Positions 34,458 to 44,182 of a stretch of 64,000 bases of DNA are shown here, piece after piece. The stretch is from an uncultured Schlesneria sp. (lineage in GTDB: Bacteria > Planctomycetota > Planctomycetia > Planctomycetales > Planctomycetaceae). Where the stretch lies: positions 1 to 64,000 of the forward strand of contig CAIOKO010000020.1 of NCBI GenBank assembly GCA_903858935.1. The letters are read 5' to 3'. Within the stretch, counting starts at the first letter, position 1, and each line of letters begins with the position of its first letter. A program made the translations under genes and the position numbers. The notes under the pieces were generated by a model. The model ran no database searches and had not been told where the DNA came from. It saw only the letters and a program-made list of their open reading frames with translations.

Positions 34458-36431
34458 ATGTGCGGGATTGCGGGAGCGAGTTGGACGGGGCAGGGCGAAC
34501 CGCTCGACGAATTGACTTTGCGGCGAATGACCGATGCTCTGATTCATCGTGGCCCCGATGATTTTGGGAACTATTTTTCATCCCACAACGGACAGCTTGC
34601 TGGAGGGGCTGCGCTCGGATTTCGGCGGCTTTCGATTATCGATCTGTCGGGTGGGCATCAGCCGATGTCCAACGAAGATGGTTCCGTATGGATCGCATTC
34701 AATGGCGAGGTCTACAATTATCGTGAACTCAAGCCAGAGCTCGAACGCCTGGGTCATCAGTTTCGCACGGCGTCGGATACGGAGTGTATCGTTCATGCGT
34801 ATGAGCAATGGGGCCGCGATTGCGTGACTCATCTGCGTGGGATGTTTGCCTTCGCAATCTGGGACGATCGCCGTCGCACACTGTTTCTGGGTCGCGATCG
34901 CATGGGGCAGAAGCCCCTCGTTTATCGTATCGCACAGAATCGAGTCTGTTTTGCGAGCGAACTTAAAGCCCTGCTGCAAGTTCCCGGGATGCCTCGTGAA
35001 ATCGAACCACAGGCCGTCGCAGACTTTGTCACGCTGCAATACGTGCCCCACCCACGTACCATGCTGCAAGGATATTCGAAACTACCTCCCGGCCATTGGG
35101 CTGAATTTCAGGCCACCACAGGTGACTTCATCGTACAGCGGTACTGGGAAGCCCCGTATCATCGGCCGGCGTCTGATGGATTGTCGCAGTCCGCGAACGA
35201 TCGGTTTGATCAAAACGGAACGGAAAGATCAGAATCAACCGACTGGAAATCACAGCTCCGAACAACTTTGAGCGACGCGGTCCAAATTCGGATGCGTTGC
35301 GACGTGCCATTTGGAGCGTTTCTTTCCGGCGGAGTTGATTCGACGATCATCACCGGTCTGATGCAGCAGCACTCTGAGCGACCGGTCCAGACCTTTTCGA
35401 TCGGATTTTCAGAAAAACAATTTGATGAACGGAGTTACGCTCGCGAAGCGGCAACGAAACTCGGGACCGATCATCACGAATTCGTCGTCGAACCGTCGGC
35501 GGTCGAAATGCTGCCGAAACTGGTGTGGCATTATGATGAGCCGTTTGCTGACAGTTCGGCGATTCCCACGATGTACCTGTCGCAATTGACTCGTCAGCAT
35601 GTGACGGTCGCGTTGACGGGTGACGGCGGTGACGAATTATTTGCCGGATACGATCGGTACCTGGCAGTTGATCTGGCTGCAAAGATCGATCGGTTGCCGA
35701 AGCTTGTGCGAGCCGGATTGACAAGTTCTATCTGGCAGAAGCTTCCGGCATCTGTGCAGCAGAAATCGCGGATCAGACAAATCAAACGGTTTCTGGCGGC
35801 GCTGGGACAGTCTCCCCAGCGGAGGTATGTCAACTGGGTCAGTATTTTTGACGACGCTCGCCGACCGGGTCTCTTTTCTCGGGAATTTCGTCAAACGCTG
35901 AGCGGTTACGATTCTGCATCATTCCTGATGCAGGCATTCGACCGATGTACAGAAAGTGACATCGTCCAGCGAACGACGTGCGTCGATCTCGAAACGTATC
36001 TTCCGTGCGATATTCTGACGAAGGTCGATATCGCGAGCATGGCATTCAGTCTCGAATGCCGCAGTCCGTTCATGGACCATCACGTCGTTGAACTGGCTGC
36101 GAAAATTCCCCGCGAATTGAAGTTACAGGGTCGACGTGGCAAACGAATCTTGATCGAAACGTTTGCCGACCTGTTGCCCTCTTCGATACAGACTCGACGA
36201 AAGATGGGTTTCGGAGTGCCCTTGGACCATTGGTTCCGAAATTCGCTACGCAGTCTGATCGCCGATACGCTGCTCGACCGCCGCTGCCTGGATCGCGGGT
36301 ACTTTGATCCAGTCGCGATCCGGCGGCTGGTTGACGAACACACGTCGTCGCAATGGGACCACAGTGCGAGGCTATGGCTGTTGCTCGTGTTTGAGCTGTG
36401 GCAGCAACGTTTTGTGGACGGGTTTCAATAA
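34458..36431 (+). CDS. asnB: Asparagine synthase (glutamine-hydrolysing)
   Basis: 657 residues. The N-terminal glutaminase domain starts MCGIAG (Cys2 nucleophile after Met removal), with IHRGPDD and FNGEVYNY. The C-terminal synthetase domain has the PP-loop FLSGGVDST (ATP pyrophosphatase) and ALTGDGGDELFAGYDRY. It makes asparagine or amidates another substrate; asnB paralogues next to glycosyltransferases often act in exopolysaccharide gene clusters. The residue after the catalytic Cys is Gly, as required. No neighbours besides the glycosyltransferase. Confidence 0.9.
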   Translation: MCGIAGASWTGQGEPLDELTLRRMTDALIHRGPDDFGNYFSSHNGQLAGGAALGFRRLSIIDLSGGHQPMSNEDGSVWIAFNGEVYNYRELKPELERLGHQFRTASDTECIVHAYEQWGRDCVTHLRGMFAFAIWDDRRRTLFLGRDRMGQKPLVYRIAQNRVCFASELKALLQVPGMPREIEPQAVADFVTLQYVPHPRTMLQGYSKLPPGHWAEFQATTGDFIVQRYWEAPYHRPASDGLSQSANDRFDQNGTERSESTDWKSQLRTTLSDAVQIRMRCDVPFGAFLSGGVDSTIITGLMQQHSERPVQTFSIGFSEKQFDERSYAREAATKLGTDHHEFVVEPSAVEMLPKLVWHYDEPFADSSAIPTMYLSQLTRQHVTVALTGDGGDELFAGYDRYLAVDLAAKIDRLPKLVRAGLTSSIWQKLPASVQQKSRIRQIKRFLAALGQSPQRRYVNWVSIFDDARRPGLFSREFRQTLSGYDSASFLMQAFDRCTESDIVQRTTCVDLETYLPCDILTKVDIASMAFSLECRSPFMDHHVVELAAKIPRELKLQGRRGKRILIETFADLLPSSIQTRRKMGFGVPLDHWFRNSLRSLIADTLLDRRCLDRGYFDPVAIRRLVDEHTSSQWDHSARLWLLLVFELWQQRFVDGFQ

Positions 36432-36451
36432 TTTGGAAGCTGTTTTATGCT

Positions 36452-37660
36452 TCAGCCACGATCCCGAATGGATTGAATCACCCGCTCGCAGTAGTTCGGA
36501 TCGGCAAATCGAAATCGGAATTCTCCCGTCGAGACGTTCTGAACAATGGTTGCCACGCGCCAGAACGAATTGAAGAGCGACATAATCCATTGGGTTGGAA
36601 AAAAGAAGAGAATCAGAATCGACAAGTAAATTAACGCCATGATCCGAGCGTTGGCACGAATGTCTTTGAGAATTGTGGCGTAGATTGCAAGAATCCAGCC
36701 AAGTTCGATGAAGAAAAATAACGCGATCGATTTTATCCACGAATTCCGCCAGCAGGGCGAACAGACAGGCATCTCAAGCGATGCGCTCATCCTGGCAGGA
36801 AGCCACCAATAATACCGTGGAATCACATCAATTGATCGGGTGGAATCTGTCTCGGTCCCGCAACGACAACATACAGGCGGGAACGTCACGGCAGATAAGG
36901 GAACCTGCAAAATTCCATTTTGAAGAACTTGCAGGCCGGCGGGGAGTTGTCCGGAATCCCAATTCGAACGAGGAGTGGATTGCAGGGGACTCATTTGAAC
37001 CGACGGGTGTTCGGAACTCGTGGACAGCGCCATTTGTTTGGCCACATCCATAAACAGCTCAGGATCCAAATGGTAGGACCAGGTCACGTCGATCTCAGCA
37101 TCGCCGACGAATTTCAAACCGACCATTTTCGCCCCTTCAGAGACCGACTGGGTTGCGAGGTCGTCAAATACCGTAATCTCATCCCGCGCTGAAATGCTGA
37201 CTGGAATCCGAAGTTGGAAGAAGTTTTCCCCCCAATCACGGTGTGGCAAAAGGCATTTCCAGGGGACAAAGATACGCCGAGTCCTTTCTATGATTTCAAA
37301 CCCATGCGGTTCCAGCCGAATTCGACGTTTCATCACAAAAGCTGGTACGATGAGATAAACCAAGAATCCCGCAACAATTGCGCCCCAGCCAATGTAGACA
37401 GTGCTGAGATCCCTTGCTCGATCAATCACACCGATCTTTAACAGCATCGCAGCGATCAAGACGAGAGGCAACCAGCCCAGATAAATTCGCCATCCGAGTG
37501 ACGGGAATTCGACAGGTTCATAAGCCAACCTTGCGACGGGATCGATTGTCAACGCCTCGCAATCGGCTTCTTTTCCACGAGCCGGTTTGTGCCAGCCACA
37601 TAGCAATTTCAAGGAATTGTGAAACAGCCGTTCAATCAGTGTGCGATGCTCGGTCGCCAT
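36452..37660 (-). CDS. Membrane protein with CxxC pairs, unknown
   Basis: 402 residues with about four membrane spans: IYLGWLPLVLIAAMLLKIGV, YIGWGAIVAGFLVYLIVPAF, and SIALFFFIELGWILAIYA plus IMALIYLSILILFFFP near the C-terminus. A soluble centre carries CCRCG and CSPCW cysteines that may bind zinc. It lies 31 bp downstream of the winged-helix regulator on the same strand, so it may be the third gene of that operon. Family not recognised. Confidence 0.65.
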   Translation of the reverse strand: MATEHRTLIERLFHNSLKLLCGWHKPARGKEADCEALTIDPVARLAYEPVEFPSLGWRIYLGWLPLVLIAAMLLKIGVIDRARDLSTVYIGWGAIVAGFLVYLIVPAFVMKRRIRLEPHGFEIIERTRRIFVPWKCLLPHRDWGENFFQLRIPVSISARDEITVFDDLATQSVSEGAKMVGLKFVGDAEIDVTWSYHLDPELFMDVAKQMALSTSSEHPSVQMSPLQSTPRSNWDSGQLPAGLQVLQNGILQVPLSAVTFPPVCCRCGTETDSTRSIDVIPRYYWWLPARMSASLEMPVCSPCWRNSWIKSIALFFFIELGWILAIYATILKDIRANARIMALIYLSILILFFFPTQWIMSLFNSFWRVATIVQNVSTGEFRFRFADPNYCERVIQSIRDRG

Positions 37661-37691
37661 GAACGCTCCTCAGTGAAATTCGAAATTGTCT

Positions 37692-38117
37692 TCACGCCGT
37701 TGCCACTCGTGGTGCGGGGGACGCGATGATTTCCTCGCTACGCAATTTGGCGGCGTCGGCGATCACTCGTTCGAGTTCGGTGACGTATTCGATGAACTTC
37801 GTTTTGCCAAGAGGGGTCATGCGGCACAAGGTTTGTGGTCGATTGGCTTTGGAACCTTTCCAGATTTCAACCAGTCCTGCTTCCGTCAGAACCTTCAGGT
37901 GACGATTCAGGTTGCCGTCGGTTAACGAACAGAGTTCCTTCAGATCACCGAACAGCAGCCCATCGGGATGAGTGACGAGTGACGCCATGATGCCGAGTCG
38001 AGCTTTTTCGTGGATGGCTCGCTCCAGACCTTCGTAGGCAAATCGCCCTCCGGTCGACGTCGACGGAGCCGATTCATTTTCGGTTTGTTGAATAGCATCA
38101 TTCTGCTTGCGCGTCAT
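37692..38117 (-). CDS. Winged-helix (MarR/ArsR-like) transcriptional regulator
   Basis: 141 residues. The HTH_34-type winged helix is recognisable: EKARLGIMASLVTHPDGLLFGDLKELCSLTDGNLNRHLKVLTEAGLVEIWKG, followed by a helical dimerisation tail. It overlaps the upstream membrane-protein gene by 20 bp, so translation is coupled. Such regulator/membrane-protein pairs are common in planctomycetes and probably autoregulate. A candidate operator lies upstream of the operon at 38787-38803. Confidence 0.8.
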   Translation of the reverse strand: MTRKQNDAIQQTENESAPSTSTGGRFAYEGLERAIHEKARLGIMASLVTHPDGLLFGDLKELCSLTDGNLNRHLKVLTEAGLVEIWKGSKANRPQTLCRMTPLGKTKFIEYVTELERVIADAAKLRSEEIIASPAPRVATA

Positions 38118-38730
38118 AACTTTTCTCTAATCGCCAGTACAAAATGCACGAGATTGCGGCTTGTCCGATCCCGAATGTCAAAACCATGGCCCAGGGTGAA
38201 CACGCATAAGGGCCTCTGCCGACCGCGAGCACGATGCAGCCAGTGATCAAGTACCAGATCGCAACCCAGATCACTTCGCGCGGTAGTAATCGCGCCGATG
38301 CGAAGACTCCGAGTGAAAAAACCAGACTCCACAAACCCGGAAGCAGCCAGAGTTGTTCGATGGCATACGACGCAATTCCCCAGGTCACCGCCGCACCGAC
38401 TAAAAGACAAGGAAGGAATTGTTCCACGGCCAGCCAGGACAATTGTCGCGTCAACGTCGATGGGCTGCGGTGAGCACGAACCAGAATTTCCAGTCCACTG
38501 AAAAACTGACTAATTGACGCCAGTCCAATCCAGACAGTCAAATATTTTGCCGGAGTTTCCAGCGGAGCCGGAACCCAAACGATCTGAATGGTCGCTCCGA
38601 GCAATGCAAACAGGCTTGTCCAGGCGACGGTCAGCGACCGGTACCCGCGAAAAGTTTCTGTCCGTGCCAGAGTTCGCCGAATATCGGCGATCTGTGACAT
38701 CGCGTCAGCCAGTTCTAGCGGACTTTGCAT
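38098..38730 (-). CDS. Membrane protein paired with winged-helix regulator
   Basis: 210 residues with about six hydrophobic spans: SLTVAWTSLFALLGATIQIVW, YLTVWIGLASISQFF, FLPCLLVGAAVTWGIASYA, LWSLVFSLGVFASA, EVIWVAIWYLITGCIVLAV and AMVLTFGIGQAAISCILYW. First gene of the regulator operon. Function unknown; it may be the sensor or target of the regulator encoded next. Confidence 0.7.
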   Translation of the reverse strand: MQSPLELADAMSQIADIRRTLARTETFRGYRSLTVAWTSLFALLGATIQIVWVPAPLETPAKYLTVWIGLASISQFFSGLEILVRAHRSPSTLTRQLSWLAVEQFLPCLLVGAAVTWGIASYAIEQLWLLPGLWSLVFSLGVFASARLLPREVIWVAIWYLITGCIVLAVGRGPYACSPWAMVLTFGIGQAAISCILYWRLEKSYDAQAE

Positions 38731-38786
38731 GACACTGCCCTGGAAGGTGTTAAATGTTTGATGACTTGCAACCGATCAAGTAACTC

Positions 38787-38803
38787 ACTTTGTATTGCCA
38801 AGT
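38787..38803. promoter_or_regulatory. Candidate operator for winged-helix regulator
   Basis: ACTTTGTATTGCCAAGT is an imperfect 17-bp dyad (12 of 17 positions symmetric) located 57 bp upstream of the start of the regulator operon, flanked by further ACTTG words (38763-38767, 38822-38829). It is assigned by symmetry and position only. Confidence 0.35.
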
Positions 38804-38926
38804 TAGATGAAATCATCAAACTGTCAAGTCATTTCACCTGAAAACCCACGATTCCATGCGTTAAAGGCTTCTGTTATCCTTAACCGTTTCAGACGGGTGC
38901 ACATGTAGAACGAGTGAAAGGTTAAA

Positions 38927-40375
38927 ATGACAGACCACAACGGAAAACTCTTTATCGAGACGGTCGGCTGTCAAATGAATATGCTCGACAGCGAACTGGT
39001 TGTCGGGGCGCTCCGCAAAGAGGGCTACAGTTTGACGGATGATATCCGGGAAGCCGATACCATCCTGTTTAATACCTGTAGTGTTCGAGAACATGCCGAG
39101 CACAAGATTTATTCTGCTCTTGGTCGATTGAAATACAGTAAGCTTTCGCGGCCGAATCAGGTGATTGGTGTATTGGGTTGCATGGCACAGAAAGATCAGG
39201 AACTGGTCTTTCAACGCGCTCCACACGTCGACATGGTGGTCGGTACGGGCCAGCTTGCCGAAGTTCCAAAACTGATTGACGCTGCTCGACAGCATCGGGA
39301 ACGTTCACTGGCAGTCAGCCTGGACCGCAAAGAGGGTTCGCGGGCTGAAGTCAGCGACAGCTTCCAGAGTTACGATCCTCTTCGCGAACCAGAAATGCGG
39401 CCATCGCCGTATCAGGCGTTCGTTCGGATCATGATTGGTTGCGATAAATTTTGTACGTATTGCGTGGTACCGATGACGCGCGGTCCCGAACAAAGCCGTC
39501 CACCACGAGATATCCTGCATGAAGTGAAGGTTCTTGCCGACCAGGGGGTCAAGGAAGTCACTCTGCTGGGTCAGACGGTGAATAGTTATAAGGTGACCCA
39601 GGACGGAAAACAGTACCGCCTGGCAGATCTGCTGGAAACGATTCACGACGTTGATGGAATTCTAAGACTGAAGTTCGTGACGAACTTTCCCAAGGATATG
39701 ACCGACGACTTGCTGCAAGCGGTTCGAGACTTGCCAAAGTGTGCTCAATATCTTCACGTCCCGGCCCAATCAGGCTGCAACGAGATGTTGAAGCGGATGA
39801 AACGCGGTTACACGATTGAAGACTATCGGGAAATGTTTGGTCGGATCAGATCGACATTGCCGAAGGCCTCCGTTTCAAGCGACTTTATCGTCGGATTCTG
39901 TGGCGAAACGGAAGAAGCTCATCAAAAGAGCATGGATGTCATTCGCGAATGTCGGTTCAAAAACAGTTTCATTTTCAAATACAGTCCTCGGCCTGGCACA
40001 AAGGCCCACGACTTACTGGTTGATGATATTCCCGAAGAGGTCAAACGCCATCGAAACCAGGAAATGCTTGCTCTGCAAAACCAGATCAGCGCGGAAGATA
40101 ATGCGGCGTTTATTGGCCGCGAAGTTGAAGTGCTGGTCGAAGGTCCCAGTAAGTCGGAAGTCAAACGAGGTGATTCAGCATCGTTGACCGGTCCCGTTCA
40201 GTTGACCGGGCGAACGACATGCGACCGAATTGTGGTCTTTAATGGCAACCCGCGTCTCGCCGGATCGTTGACGTCGGTTTCGGTCGAAGACTGTACCCCG
40301 ACGACGCTGATCGGCAGCATTGTTACTCAAGAAATTCAACACGGCTCAGCGCCACTGCTGCCGATCCTGGTCTAA
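38927..40375 (+). CDS. miaB: tRNA-2-methylthio-N6-isopentenyladenosine synthase MiaB
   Basis: 482 residues. The N-terminal methylthiotransferase cysteines C15, C51 and C85 (VGCQMN, NTCSVRE, GVLGCMAQ) hold the auxiliary cluster, and C172, C176 and C179 (GCDKFCTYC) the radical SAM cluster. A C-terminal TRAM-like domain (VLVEGPSKSE...) binds tRNA. It adds the 2-methylthio group to i6A37 of tRNAs reading U-starting codons. AAAGG lies 5 nt before the ATG. About 30 residues of the C-terminus go beyond the usual end. Confidence 0.95.
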   Translation: MTDHNGKLFIETVGCQMNMLDSELVVGALRKEGYSLTDDIREADTILFNTCSVREHAEHKIYSALGRLKYSKLSRPNQVIGVLGCMAQKDQELVFQRAPHVDMVVGTGQLAEVPKLIDAARQHRERSLAVSLDRKEGSRAEVSDSFQSYDPLREPEMRPSPYQAFVRIMIGCDKFCTYCVVPMTRGPEQSRPPRDILHEVKVLADQGVKEVTLLGQTVNSYKVTQDGKQYRLADLLETIHDVDGILRLKFVTNFPKDMTDDLLQAVRDLPKCAQYLHVPAQSGCNEMLKRMKRGYTIEDYREMFGRIRSTLPKASVSSDFIVGFCGETEEAHQKSMDVIRECRFKNSFIFKYSPRPGTKAHDLLVDDIPEEVKRHRNQEMLALQNQISAEDNAAFIGREVEVLVEGPSKSEVKRGDSASLTGPVQLTGRTTCDRIVVFNGNPRLAGSLTSVSVEDCTPTTLIGSIVTQEIQHGSAPLLPILV

Positions 40376-40411
40376 ACGCAGATTCTGATGTCGAAAACCC
40401 GGTTTTGACGA

Positions 40412-40852
40412 TCACTCGGACCAGTTATTGATATCATCACCGCCGCCATCTTCGTTTTGCTTGTTTGGGCCTGATGACCAGATCGCAGGCTTGTCGACGT
40501 TCGACTTACTATTGGGGTACTGGTAGTTCAACGGCTGGTTCCAGGCATCCTTGGGAAGTTTTTCGGCGAAGGCGGCCATCGGCTTGCCGTCTGCTCCTTG
40601 GCCGGGATTCAGCATCTGGTTCACGTCCGTCGGAAAATCTCCGTCGTGCGCGACCGCATATTGTTTGGCGATTTGCTCAAAACCGGAAATATTGACTTTG
40701 GTCTGTCGGACTAAGGCAACTTTCTGCTGGCCGATTAAGTTGGGAATCACCATTGCCGCGATAACGCCAAGGATTGCCAGCACCAGCAAGACTTCCGTCA
40801 ACGTGAAACCATGACGGCGATGTGAACGAGGGGTGGATGAGTAGCGTTTCAT
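40412..40852 (-). CDS. Type II secretion pseudopilin GspG-like
   Basis: 146 residues. The prepilin peptidase site RRHG|FTLTEVLLVLAILGVIAAMVIP has Gly15 before the cut and Glu20 at +5; the following helix is the pilin core. Downstream LPKDAWNQPLNYQYP and a Gly/Asp-rich end (NEDGGGDDINNW) match the GspG Ca-binding C-terminus. It forms the major pseudopilus of a type II secretion or related system; other gsp genes are absent from this window. Transcribed alone. Confidence 0.85.
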   Translation of the reverse strand: MKRYSSTPRSHRRHGFTLTEVLLVLAILGVIAAMVIPNLIGQQKVALVRQTKVNISGFEQIAKQYAVAHDGDFPTDVNQMLNPGQGADGKPMAAFAEKLPKDAWNQPLNYQYPNSKSNVDKPAIWSSGPNKQNEDGGGDDINNWSE

Positions 40853-40949
40853 GATAACTTCCGAAAATCAAGGTATTCCGAAACCAACTTGTACAAAAAG
40901 AGTTTGCTCTTTACCTATGTAACCTGCAACGCGAAGTTTTGATCGTTCA

Positions 40950-40980
40950 GGTTGATTTCAGGTTTTTCCTGAAATCAACC
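40950..40980. repeat. Perfect 13-bp inverted repeat
   Basis: GGTTGATTTCAGG-ttttt-CCTGAAATCAACC lies between the pseudopilin and M16 protease genes, both on the minus strand, about 110 bp beyond the protease stop. It has no T-run after the stem on either strand, so its role is unclear. Confidence 0.7.
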
Positions 40981-41090
40981 ACGAAAAACCCGCTAATCGT
41001 CGAATTACCTGGCAGACCGTTGTGATCGGCGGTTGGAAGCCGCCGTGACGTAACGGCAGCTTCTGGCCGCTGACTTGTCGAAATATTCCG

Positions 41091-43829
41091 CTACTTCGCC
41101 TTCGCCGCAGCGTCCCAGTCACCGGCAACAGCGGTGAGGATTCGCTTGGGGTCGACATGTTTTCGGAATGCTTCCACGACTTTTTCAGGTGTCAGTTCGA
41201 CAATCCGTTGTTCCATTTTGGAATAATATTCCATCGTCCGATCTGCCAGCAGCGTCGATTCCAGAACACTCGCAAGTCTTGAATCTTCCGTTCGCATGAC
41301 TTCCTGGCCTTGCAGGAAGCCTTTGCGAGCATCGTCGAGTTCCTTTTGGGTCACTCCAGATTCCAGGAGCTTGTCGAGTTCTTCTTTAATGCCAGTGACA
41401 ATCTTTTCGAGATTCGACGGATTGTAAATCGCATACATTGTCATCGTTGCACGTGTATCGAGCGAACTGGCTACCAACGATGATCCTACGCCGTACGAAA
41501 GTCCTTCGCGTTGCCGGATACGATCTCCCAGGCGTGACGAAAGCGCACCCGCACCGAAGATATAGTTGCCAATAATTAACGCTGGGTAATCGGGGTGATC
41601 ATCCCTGATGGGGATGACACCGCCCGCGAAATAAAACGCATTAGCTTTGTCAGGAGTTGGGATCTTGACGAGGTCGGCTTTCACGTTAACGTCGCCGCTT
41701 CGTGGAATTCGTTCGTAAGGGAGTTTTGATTTCCAGCCCTTTAGAAACCCGGAAAGTGCCGTCATCGTGGCCTCTTCATCGAAGTCGCCGACGATAACCA
41801 GTTGGCCTGCCTGCGATCCAAGGAAGTCTGAATACAATTTTTTTATCGCATTCGCATCGACTTCGTCGGTCGAACGGATTTCTTCTTCACTCGTGGGGTA
41901 GTAGCGGACGTCGCCAGCAGGGTAGGGGTTCAGGACTCGCCGGACGGCTTTCAGTGCCAGTTGCTGAGGATCGGTCAAACCTTGCTCAAGGTCTGCACGA
42001 TGCCCCTGCTTCAGAATATCAAGTTCAGCTGCTGGAAAGGCCGGTTCCCGAATGACTTGTCTCAACAGGTCAATTACCGCCGTCAACTTATCTCGCTTGG
42101 TCTGGATCACAAACGAGGCTTCTCCCGCTGATCCTGATGCGCCAAGGGAGGCCAGGTTTTTATCCAGTTGATCCTGAAGTTGCTGGCGGGTAAGAAGTTT
42201 TGTTCCCTTCGTCATCATTGACGGCATGAACTCCGCAATCTTGCTCATCCCGAACAGCGATTTCTCGTCTCCGTAACGCAGATTCAGTTTCAGGACGACT
42301 GTGTTTCCGCGAGTCTTTTTCGGCAGCAGGGCAACCTTGATTCCTTCAATTGAGGTCCGCTTTGTCCGAGCTTCAATTTTCGATGGATTAACATCGAAGG
42401 CCTCACCAACCGACGCATCGCTACGACCTTTATATTCACCAATCATTTCTGACAGATTGGGTGATGCGGGAATCAATGTTCGCTGGGCTTCTTTGGTTGG
42501 ATAGTAGACTCCGACCGTTCGATTGCTTGGTTGCAGATAAGCTCGGGCGACTCGATTGACATCTTTCGCGGTGACTTGTTCCAGCCGATCTCGGTACAAG
42601 AAGTAAAGCCGCCAGTCTCCTTGAGCAGCCCATTCACTGAGATGGATCGCCAATTGCTGCGAATCAGACGCTTCCTGCTCGCGTTGTTTCAAGAGACGCT
42701 GTTTCGCGCGCTCGACTTCTTCGTCTTTGACTCCCTGGTCAATGACTGACTGTAGCGTGTCGAGAAGGCCATCCAGCACCGCTTCGGGTGTATTGCCGGT
42801 GGCGACTTCAGCCATCAACCGCAAGACGCCGGGGTCATGCAATGCATAAGCGGCACCGGAAACACTTGCGGCCTTTTTTTGTTCGACCAAAGCCTTATAC
42901 AACCGGCCCGAGGGTGTCATCGTCAAGACAGATTCGAGGACATCGATCGGCGCAAAGTCGGGGTGACCTCCGGAAGGGATATGATAGACAGCACCGACCA
43001 CGCTGACTTCGCCGACCCGGCGCAAAGTCACCGTTCGCTCGCCGTCCTGGGCTGGTTCTTCGGTATATGTCAGGTCCAGCTTTCGTTCAGGTTTTGGAAT
43101 GGATCCGAAATACTTTCCGACAAATTCCAATGCTTTTTTCTCTTCAAACCGACCTGCGATGACAACCATCGCGTTATCGGGCTGATAATACTTTTTGTAG
43201 AACTGACGCAGATTTTCGACGGGGACTCGTTCAATGTCCGCTCTGTTACCGATCGTCGATTGGCCATAATTGTGCCAGTTGAAAGCGGCACTCATAATCC
43301 GCTGGCCAAGAATCTGATGGGGATTATTCTCGCCCCGTTCAAATTCATTGCGAACAACAGTCATTTCCGAAGCCAGGTCTTCACCCTTCACATAACTGTT
43401 CAGCATGCGATCCGCCTCGAGTCGAATGGCGAATTCCAGATTGTCATCGTTGGCCGGCAGGGTCTCGTAATAGTTCGTACGATCGAGCCAGGTCGTGCCG
43501 TTGAATTGAGCTCCTCGGGCCTGTAGTGCTTTCGGGACTGACGGATGATCGGGGGTCCCTTTAAACAGCATGTGTTCCAGCAGGTGTGCCATTCCTGCTT
43601 CGCCATACCCTTCGTGTCGTGAACCGACGAAGACCGTGAGGTTGACCGTTACCGTTGGTTTTGAGGGATCTGGGAATAGTAATACCTTCATGCCGTTTTC
43701 GAGACGATACTCAGTGATCCCTTCAATTGTGGTAATCTTCATAACTTTAGGCGTTTCCGCTGCGTGAAGTGTGAAACAAAGAAGAATTGGCAAGCAAGCC
43801 AAAATTCCTGTGACAAGACGTTTAAACAT
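41091..43829 (-). CDS. M16 family zinc metalloprotease
   Basis: 912 residues with a signal peptide (LVTGILACLPILLCFTLHA). The inverted zinc motif HLLEH (H82, E85, H86) and a downstream metal-ligand Glu lie in the first M16 domain; a second M16 half lacks HxxEH, as is usual for the paired-lobe arrangement. These secreted or periplasmic enzymes degrade peptides or process envelope proteins. The ATG at 43829 has GGGAGG 10 nt upstream; the longer frame would add 80 unrelated residues. No operon partners. Confidence 0.9.
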   Translation of the reverse strand: MFKRLVTGILACLPILLCFTLHAAETPKVMKITTIEGITEYRLENGMKVLLFPDPSKPTVTVNLTVFVGSRHEGYGEAGMAHLLEHMLFKGTPDHPSVPKALQARGAQFNGTTWLDRTNYYETLPANDDNLEFAIRLEADRMLNSYVKGEDLASEMTVVRNEFERGENNPHQILGQRIMSAAFNWHNYGQSTIGNRADIERVPVENLRQFYKKYYQPDNAMVVIAGRFEEKKALEFVGKYFGSIPKPERKLDLTYTEEPAQDGERTVTLRRVGEVSVVGAVYHIPSGGHPDFAPIDVLESVLTMTPSGRLYKALVEQKKAASVSGAAYALHDPGVLRLMAEVATGNTPEAVLDGLLDTLQSVIDQGVKDEEVERAKQRLLKQREQEASDSQQLAIHLSEWAAQGDWRLYFLYRDRLEQVTAKDVNRVARAYLQPSNRTVGVYYPTKEAQRTLIPASPNLSEMIGEYKGRSDASVGEAFDVNPSKIEARTKRTSIEGIKVALLPKKTRGNTVVLKLNLRYGDEKSLFGMSKIAEFMPSMMTKGTKLLTRQQLQDQLDKNLASLGASGSAGEASFVIQTKRDKLTAVIDLLRQVIREPAFPAAELDILKQGHRADLEQGLTDPQQLALKAVRRVLNPYPAGDVRYYPTSEEEIRSTDEVDANAIKKLYSDFLGSQAGQLVIVGDFDEEATMTALSGFLKGWKSKLPYERIPRSGDVNVKADLVKIPTPDKANAFYFAGGVIPIRDDHPDYPALIIGNYIFGAGALSSRLGDRIRQREGLSYGVGSSLVASSLDTRATMTMYAIYNPSNLEKIVTGIKEELDKLLESGVTQKELDDARKGFLQGQEVMRTEDSRLASVLESTLLADRTMEYYSKMEQRIVELTPEKVVEAFRKHVDPKRILTAVAGDWDAAAKAK

Positions 43830-44182
43830 CGAGACGATTCCTCCCTGATACCGTTTCACAAGTGGCTTTTTAATTGTTTTTTCCGATCCGACGAAGCCCT
43901 TGAAGTTGGATTCGGCAAGTTGAACTCCGCATTGGGGGTTTCGTGTTCCCGTCCGCCGTGTCGTTGCGGGCGATGTCGCGATTGTGGCGACAAGCCTCGC
44001 ATTCCATTGCGGGCGACTGTTCGAAGGGATCGTAGCAAGCTGCCGAACCGAAGGAAACCAATTGACCAATGCGAGTCGTGTAACTGTTGAGAATCCATCG
44101 TGCGACTTCGCTTGGCACTGATCTCTTCAAAGGGACCGGAAACTGTCCTTTTAATCCGTCAGCTGTTTGATGGGATCAGAAT
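43830..44182. other. Intergenic region, no gene seen
   Basis: 353 bp between the M16 protease start and the end of the cytochrome-type gene. The sequence holds short palindromic words (GCGGGCGA repeated at 43955-43980 and 44003-44030) and no coding frame. It must contain the M16 promoter. Confidence 0.4.

Noticed and set aside
40950-40980. Rho-independent terminator for the M16 protease gene
   Set aside because: The stem is perfect, but it lies about 110 bp past the stop codon and lacks a T-run on the minus strand; called a repeat instead.
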